Below, piece after piece: positions 5,971-9,269 of a DNA stretch of 9,269 bases. The stretch lies in contig JAXJWW010000070.1 of NCBI GenBank assembly GCA_036307825.1, positions 1 to 9,269 on the forward strand, in the 5' to 3' direction. The first letter of the stretch is position 1. Every line of letters begins with the position of its first letter. This stretch comes from RGIG9060 sp036307825 (GTDB taxonomy: Bacteria; Spirochaetota; Spirochaetia; Treponematales; Treponemataceae). The notes beneath the pieces were generated by a model. The model was not told where the DNA came from. It worked only from the letters and a program-made list of their open reading frames with translations, and made no database searches. A program made the position numbers and the translations under genes.

Positions 5971-6115
5971 TAAGAAGTGATTGAGGAATTTTCAAATTCC
6001 GAAAGAACTTCTTAGTTGCAATTTCGTAATGTAATGAGAAATTGCAGTAAATATACAAGTTTGCAATGCAAACTTGATATGAAAAGCGTAGCACCATTTG
6101 TGCGAAGCTTTTCAT
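5971..6115. repeat. Run of four hairpins between epmA and eda
   Basis: Four perfect or near-perfect hairpins fill 145 bases. 5971-6014 (D): TAAGAAGT/ACTTCTTA and GGAATTT/AAATTCC, joined by GA-TT-GA opposite GA-AA-GA, so on the plus strand two tandem G.A motifs flank two T-A pairs. 6017-6046: TGCAATTTC/GAAATTGCA. 6051-6080: ATAT and CAAGTTTGC paired with GCAAACTTG and ATAT, with one bulged A. 6079-6115: ATGAAAAGC/GCTTTTCAT, a GTA opposite GAA internal loop, then GCAC/GTGC. None has a U tract. The run is flanked by near-identical copies of the ribosome binding site and start region of eda (5953-5972 and 6109-6127), suggesting insertion or duplication at the gene start. Confidence 0.7.
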
Positions 6116-6129
6116 AAATTCCTATAAAA

Positions 6130-7167
6130 TTATTTTAAGGGGAAAGGAAGAACTGCGTCAATTGAATTTTTTCCACAAAGAATCATTATCAATCTGTCTA
6201 CGCCCATTGCAGTTCCCGAACATTTTGGAAAACCGGAATTTCCTTCAATGTCTGAAAAAAACTTCCAATATTCATTATTAATTTTATGTGGAATTTGGGC
6301 AGTTTTGTTTTTTAAGTTTCCTTCATTTTCAAAATATTCTTTGATATTTTCTGCTTGAGTTTCTTCGCTATAACAATTTGCAAGTTCAATTCCGCGGCAA
6401 TAAAGTTCCCATCGTTCTTTGCAAGGTAATTCTGTATTTTTTGCGTCTTGAGCCAAACATGGAACTTCTTTGGGATAATCTAGTAAAAATACGCCTTTGT
6501 CTTTTGGAAGATTTGGTTCTACAATTTGTACAAAAATTAGATTGTAAAGTTCTTCCCAAGTCCAAGTTTCAAAAGGTGAATCTTCTGGTTCGTATAAATC
6601 AAGTTTTCTTGCTTGCTTTGCTAAGTCTTCAACTTTTTGACAATCTGAAAGATAAAAATGAGCACAGTTAAAAAAAGCTTGATTCATTGTTAATCGTTTG
6701 AAAGGTGGTTTTAAATCTTGTGGCAAATTAAATTTTTTATCGAGAAAAATAAAAAGTTTCTCGGTTAAATCGAGAGAATCCATGTAATTTGCATCAAGTT
6801 TGTAATATTCAAGCATTGTAAATTCTGGACTGTGAGTTCTACCTACGGATTCAACATTTCGGTAACATTTTGAAATTTGAAAAACCGAAATTTTATGTTT
6901 TGCAATCAATGGTTTTATGTAAACTTCAGGTGAAGGAACAAGATAAAGTTCTTCAATATTTTCACTTTCAGTTGAGAAATCATTTTCTATAGGATGATTT
7001 TGATAATCTGGTTTGTGATAAAAAGTTTTGAAAACTTCCAAACAAGTTTCTGGAATCAAAGTTGGACTTAAAGCAGGAGTATCAACTTCTAAAAAATTTT
7101 CTTGCTCAAAAAATTCTCGTAAACTTTTGATGATTTTTGAACGTTGAACTAATAATTCTGTATCCAT
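6130..7167 (-). CDS. epmA: EpmA (GenX/PoxA), elongation factor P beta-lysine ligase
   Basis: A lysyl-tRNA-synthetase paralogue that activates lysine or beta-lysine with ATP and attaches it to a lysine of elongation factor P, helping ribosomes pass proline runs. The 345 residues form only the class II catalytic domain, with no N-terminal anticodon-binding OB domain, which separates it from true LysRS. Motif 1 is FLEVDTPALSP (25-35), followed by LVPSPEVYIKPLIA (76-89), motif 2 FQISKCYRNVES...SPEFTMLEYY (96-122), the substrate region ERWELYCRGIELANCYSEET (251-270) and motif 3 GTAMGVDRLIMIL (318-330). The start at 7167 is preferred over the in-frame ATG at 7206, because that upstream ATG forms part of the -35 box of a strong promoter. 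There is no Shine-Dalgarno site. EF-P and the lysine mutase EpmB are not in the window, so whether beta-lysine or lysine is used is unknown. Confidence 0.92.
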   Translation of the reverse strand: MDTELLVQRSKIIKSLREFFEQENFLEVDTPALSPTLIPETCLEVFKTFYHKPDYQNHPIENDFSTESENIEELYLVPSPEVYIKPLIAKHKISVFQISKCYRNVESVGRTHSPEFTMLEYYKLDANYMDSLDLTEKLFIFLDKKFNLPQDLKPPFKRLTMNQAFFNCAHFYLSDCQKVEDLAKQARKLDLYEPEDSPFETWTWEELYNLIFVQIVEPNLPKDKGVFLLDYPKEVPCLAQDAKNTELPCKERWELYCRGIELANCYSEETQAENIKEYFENEGNLKNKTAQIPHKINNEYWKFFSDIEGNSGFPKCSGTAMGVDRLIMILCGKNSIDAVLPFPLK

Positions 7168-7177
7168 AAGTTTGATA

Positions 7178-7206
7178 AGTATATATTTTTTTGTTAATAA
7201 TGTCAT
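7178..7206 (-). promoter_or_regulatory. epmA promoter, nearly leaderless
   Basis: On the minus strand ATGACA (7206-7201, five of six matches to TTGACA) and TATACT (7183-7178, five of six to TATAAT) are exactly 17 bases apart. Transcription should begin near 7171-7172, only four or five bases before the ATG at 7167, leaving no room for a ribosome binding site. Confidence 0.7.
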
Positions 7207-7257
7207 CTATTAAAAATTCTGTTAATTTTGCCTATGGAAAAAAGAAAAAAATCAGGC

Positions 7258-7263
7258 TATAAT
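7258..7263 (+). promoter_or_regulatory. -10 box of the phosphopantetheinyl transferase gene (leaderless)
   Basis: A perfect TATAAT ends seven bases before the ATG at 7271, so transcription should start at or within a base of the start codon. No convincing -35 box lies at the right distance, and no Shine-Dalgarno sequence precedes the ATG. Confidence 0.55.
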
Positions 7264-7270
7264 TTAATTT

Positions 7271-7912
7271 ATGGTAAAAACTTATATTGCGAACATTCAA
7301 AAACTTCCTGACCCAAAAGAAAATTACAAAATCCTTGAAAATATTTGGCAAGAACGAAAAGAAAAAATTTTAAGTTATAAGTTTGAAAACGGAAGAAAAG
7401 AAAGTTTAGGTTCAGCCTTGATGTTGCAAAAAGTTTTGTCCCAAAAAAATTTGAATCCTCAAAATATCAAATACGGAAAAAACGGAAAACCAGAAATTGA
7501 GGGTTTGCATTTTAACATTTCTCACGCTGAAAATTTTGTAATTTGTTCTGTAAGTGAAAATCCTGTTGGTTGCGATATTGAAAAAATCCGTAGTATAAAG
7601 TCTGGTTTTGAAAAACGATTTTTTACCCAAAATGAAGTTTCTTATCTTGATAAATTTTCTGGGGAAGAAAAATTAAAACAGTTTTTTCGCTTATGGACAA
7701 TGAAAGAAAGTTACATGAAGTTTACAGGTGAGGGCATGAAACTTGCTCTAAATCGGTTTGAATTTAATATTGAAGATTCTGTAAAAGTTTTTAGAGATGG
7801 AGTTTTGTGTTCCTGCTTTATCAAAGAATATGAAATTTTAGATTATTGTATTTCAATCTGTTCCGAAGAAAATGATTTTGCATCAAATTTAGAATTTATA
7901 GACCTTTTGTAA
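7271..7912 (+). CDS. Sfp-type 4'-phosphopantetheinyl transferase
   Basis: Transfers the phosphopantetheine arm of coenzyme A to a serine of acyl or peptidyl carrier proteins. Family motifs occur in order: YGKNGKPEI (68-76), FNISHA (81-86), VGCDIEKI (99-106) with the magnesium ligands D102 and E104, and LWTMKESYMKFTGEGM (141-156) with W142, K145, E146 and K150. The length (213 residues) fits the two-lobed Sfp class better than the short AcpS class. No carrier protein, polyketide or peptide synthase is in the window, so its target is unknown; in a genome lacking AcpS it could serve the fatty-acid carrier protein. It is divergent from epmA across about 100 bases. The start at 7271 is the only reasonable Met and lacks a ribosome binding site, which fits the leaderless promoter. 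Confidence 0.92.
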   Translation: MVKTYIANIQKLPDPKENYKILENIWQERKEKILSYKFENGRKESLGSALMLQKVLSQKNLNPQNIKYGKNGKPEIEGLHFNISHAENFVICSVSENPVGCDIEKIRSIKSGFEKRFFTQNEVSYLDKFSGEEKLKQFFRLWTMKESYMKFTGEGMKLALNRFEFNIEDSVKVFRDGVLCSCFIKEYEILDYCISICSEENDFASNLEFIDLL

Positions 7913-7949
7913 AAAAAAGCCTTCTTCATAAAAACTTTACAAAGAAGGC
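7911..7949 (-). terminator. Intrinsic terminator in the minus direction
   Basis: GCCTTCTT (7919-7926) pairs perfectly with AAGAAGGC (7942-7949). In the minus direction the hairpin is followed by eight U; in the plus direction it is followed by A. It would stop a minus-strand transcript coming from the 7950-8470 region (where element B reads on the minus strand) before it runs antisense into the transferase gene. It may also mark the end of the plus-strand gene without a U tract. Confidence 0.65.
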
Positions 7950-8029
7950 AAAAAAAGGAGAGGAGAAGGATGCAGAAACATAACAATTTGCAGTGATTTG
8001 TTCTTGCTATCTATAAAATAAACTTCTCT

Positions 8030-8081
8030 GTGTAAAAAAAGTTACAAAAATTTCTTAAAAATTTTGCAAAATTATTTACAC
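8030..8081. repeat. AT-rich hairpin
   Basis: GTGTAAA (8030-8036) pairs with TTTACAC (8075-8081), and inside it AAAATTT/AAATTTT can pair around CTTA. It abuts the large palindrome that begins at 8082. Such A/T palindromes arise easily by chance in this composition. Between 7950 and 8029 I see only a purine-rich stretch and an eight-codon open frame. Confidence 0.4.
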
Positions 8082-8261
8082 CAGAAATAACTTTGGAAAA
8101 ATAATTTTATTTACAATATTATTCCAAAAATGCTCTCGACCTAAATTGCCCCAATCACTGCTAGTTCGTCGCTTTGCTCCTCAATGCAGTGTTGTGTCAA
8201 TTTCGGTCTACGCATTTTTGCACTAATTGTGTATATAAAGTATTTTTCAAAGTTATTTCTG
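8082..8261. mobile_element. 180-bp palindromic element containing structured element B
   Basis: The ends are perfect 14-bp inverted repeats (CAGAAATAACTTTG at 8082-8095 and its complement at 8248-8261). The next 35 or so bases of each arm still align after small gaps (GAAAAATA..., ...CAAAAATGC). The centre (8125-8220) is element B, a structured hairpin on the minus strand. There is no coding capacity, so any mobility would need an enzyme supplied elsewhere, as for MITE-like elements. No clear target duplication is visible. Confidence 0.55.
8125..8220 (-). ncRNA. Structured element B (covaries with element A)
   Basis: Read on the minus strand, CAAAAATGC pairs perfectly with GCATTTTTG (outer stem), GACC with GGTC, AAATTG with CAATTT, CAA with TTG, and CACTGC with GCAGTG. 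The apical stem is T-A, G.A, A.G, G8180-C8168, G.A, A.G, G-C, C-G with an AAA loop. The 28 apical bases 8187-8160 match element A at 25 positions; the three differences are a C-G to G-C swap and a G-U to G-C change, all preserving pairing. The non-canonical G.A pairs exist only on this strand (the other would have C.T mismatches), which sets the orientation. A minus-strand terminator lies 175 bases downstream, but I find no clear promoter. Confidence 0.55.
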
Positions 8262-8333
8262 CACGCAATGTGGTTTTGCAAACTTTTCGTGATTGGGTAG
8301 AAAAGGACTGTTTGCGAGATGTATTTTATGTAG

Positions 8334-8414
8334 AGAAATGTCGTTAGACATTTCCAATCTGCGTGTTATTTTTTTTATTTTCCTAAAATATTTTATATTC
8401 CCCTGGTTGACGGG
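8334..8414 (+). repeat. 81-bp promoter-region repeat, copy 1
   Basis: These 81 bases recur at 9189-9269 with two mismatches (8401 and 8405). The unit contains the 20-bp palindrome GAAATGTCGTTAGACATTTC, a T/A-rich tract, and the TTGAC of the promoter upstream of the membrane-protein gene. Confidence 0.9.
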
Positions 8415-8435
8415 GGGGGGTAATTTTGATAAAGT
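8407..8435 (+). promoter_or_regulatory. Promoter with poly-G spacer, probably phase-variable
   Basis: TTGACG (8407-8412) and TAAAGT (8430-8435) are 17 bases apart, and nine consecutive G (8412-8420) run from the last base of the -35 box into the spacer. A very AT-rich stretch (8368-8400) just upstream could act as an UP element. Each G gained or lost by slipped-strand mispairing would change the spacer, as in known poly-G or poly-C promoter switches. The gene start at 8471 follows with AGGAG at 8458-8462. Confidence 0.6.
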
Positions 8436-8470
8436 AAATTTATCAAATTATTTTTTTAGGAGATGTATCT

Positions 8471-9088
8471 ATGAAAAATAGACTTCACGACAAAAAAGCA
8501 GGAATTGCTATTCTTGTTTCACTTATTCTTATTTCTGTAGCAGAAGTTATTTTGCGTGGTGTGATTTTAAATGAAGCCTTGTTTAAACTTAGTAATGCAG
8601 GAGAACCTTGTATAACTGTATTATTATCTTTGGTGCTTATTATTTTTGCTACAATGGGAAAAGACCGAATTTTTTACATTATCTGTGGTGGATGGTTAGG
8701 TTTTTTTGTATTTAAGCAACTTTTTGATTTACCTTCAATGCTTTCAACATTTTATTTTGCAATGAAAATTCCAGAGATTACAGATTTTGCTATTCTTATC
8801 CATGTTCTAAGTATGGTTTGTATTATTGCAATCGGTTGTTTAATCGTAGAATATATGAATGATGGAACTATTTATAATAAAGCTTTCAATATTCTTTGCT
8901 TTATAGTAATACTAACTTTCGTAGCTAATATTATTTTGGGTATTTATGATATAGTTGTATTTGATAAAATTTCTGCTTTACTTGCTATTCTTAACAATCT
9001 TTCAAGAGCAACAATGATATTCCTTTTCACATTCTTTGCTTACGATAGCGCAAGAAAACAGTTGAATAAAGTAAATTTCGATAAATAA
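8471..9088 (+). CDS. Six-helix membrane protein of unknown function
   Basis: I do not recognise this family. The 205-residue protein has a short basic N-terminus (MKNRLHDKKA) and six likely membrane helices at about 11-33, 47-63, 67-84, 105-127, 138-163 and 168-190, ending in a charged tail (DSARKQLNKVNFDK). By the positive-inside rule both ends would be cytoplasmic. There is no signal-peptide cleavage site and no clear transporter or enzyme motif. The ATG at 8471 has AGGAG eight bases upstream. The gene is a stand-alone unit: its promoter contains a nine-G tract and it ends at a strong terminator. The upstream 81 bases are repeated after it, hinting that the next gene outside the window is a relative under the same kind of promoter. 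Phase variation would suit a surface or interaction role, but that is speculation. Confidence 0.85.
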   Translation: MKNRLHDKKAGIAILVSLILISVAEVILRGVILNEALFKLSNAGEPCITVLLSLVLIIFATMGKDRIFYIICGGWLGFFVFKQLFDLPSMLSTFYFAMKIPEITDFAILIHVLSMVCIIAIGCLIVEYMNDGTIYNKAFNILCFIVILTFVANIILGIYDIVVFDKISALLAILNNLSRATMIFLFTFFAYDSARKQLNKVNFDK

Positions 9089-9096
9089 AATATAAC

Positions 9097-9126
9097 GGGG
9101 CTAGAGAAATCTAGCTCCTTTTTTTT
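9097..9126 (+). terminator. Intrinsic terminator of the membrane-protein gene
   Basis: GGGGCTAGA pairs with TCTAGCTCC over nine bases (one G.T) around a GAAA tetraloop, followed by eight T. It lies eight bases after the stop codon. Confidence 0.92.
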
Positions 9127-9188
9127 CAAACTTAATTTTCACTCTCTTGTTTTTCAATTAAAACTTTCTCATACGCAAACTAATTTCA

Positions 9189-9269
9189 AGAAATGTCGTT
9201 AGACATTTCCAATCTGCGTGTTATTTTTTTTATTTTCCTAAAATATTTTATATTCGCCTAGTTGACGGG
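9189..9269 (+). repeat. 81-bp promoter-region repeat, copy 2 (cut by window end)
   Basis: It matches 8334-8414 at 79 of 81 positions, including the 20-bp palindrome (9190-9209), the AT-rich tract and TTGACGGG, and runs to the last base of the window. In copy 1 the same point is where the nine-G tract begins, so a second G tract and -10 box probably follow outside. Confidence 0.9.

Noticed and set aside
5960..6115. N-terminal 52-residue extension of the eda product
   Set aside because: The extension is encoded by four palindromes and is absent from the aldolase family; AGGAG before ATG 5959 fits the normal start. It is kept as a finding because the upstream start region is a near duplicate.
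7168..7206. Thirteen-residue N-terminal extension of EpmA
   Set aside because: The upstream ATG is part of the -35 box of a near-consensus promoter, no ribosome binding site precedes it, and the family N-terminus begins at the later Met.
8293..8481. 62-codon open frame reading through the 20-bp palindrome and the G tract
   Set aside because: It starts at TTG without a ribosome binding site, consists of repeat and promoter sequence, and overlaps the well-supported start of the membrane-protein gene.
1..9269. CRISPR array, tRNA or rRNA genes, phage or complete insertion sequence
   Set aside because: No regularly spaced repeats with unique spacers, no cloverleaf or rRNA-like segment, and no intact transposase or integrase were seen.

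Overview
The window is AT-rich, with UAA-ended genes, AGGAG-type ribosome binding sites and dense palindromic repeats between genes. A broken PD-(D/E)XK 'putative transposase/invertase' gene, of the Rpn-like family that is very abundant in Treponema, makes a host-associated Treponema-like spirochaete the best guess. This is an inference from gene content and style; no rRNA or other taxonomic marker is present.

Layout. 1-327: the 3' end of an unrecognised gene, then a terminator and an imperfect inverted repeat. 490-1391 (minus): an Rpn-family gene split into two fragments by a roughly 100-bp element of three hairpins that removes the expected catalytic Asp. 1392-1842: non-coding, with a dispersed 20-bp palindrome, a structured element (A) and a strong promoter with ARG-box-like sites. 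1843-5309 (plus): argJ, argB and argD, three arginine-biosynthesis genes probably forming one operon, with a hairpin (C) between argB and argD. 5330-5385: a terminator shared with the convergent genes. 5384-7167 (minus): a KDPG-aldolase gene (eda) downstream of epmA (EF-P lysine ligase), separated by a 145-bp run of four hairpins. 7271-7912 (plus): an Sfp-type phosphopantetheinyl transferase divergent from epmA. Both divergent genes have -10 boxes so close to ATG that their mRNAs should be leaderless or nearly so. 7913-8470: non-coding, with a minus-strand terminator, a 180-bp palindrome carrying element B, and a promoter whose spacer contains nine G. 8471-9088 (plus): a six-helix membrane protein of unknown function, then a terminator. 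9189-9269: a second copy of the 81 bp upstream of the membrane gene, running off the window.

How the genes work together. ArgJ (acetyl recycling), ArgB (kinase, with the N-terminal helix of arginine-inhibited enzymes) and ArgD (aminotransferase) cover the N-acetylated ornithine steps except ArgC, which is not in the window. The other genes are single housekeeping or accessory functions with no obvious pathway link.

Most interesting. (1) Elements A (plus strand, 1654-1748) and B (minus strand, 8125-8220) fold into the same hairpin although their stem sequences differ. Several paired positions covary, and the apical stem has one C-G/G-C pair between two tandem G.A motifs. Hairpins at 4044-4134 and 5971-6014 repeat the two-tandem-GA arrangement. 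This looks like a family of structured, mobile RNA or palindromic elements that I do not recognise. (2) The membrane-protein gene appears to have a phase-variable poly-G promoter, and the promoter module is repeated at the window end, suggesting a tandem array of switchable genes.
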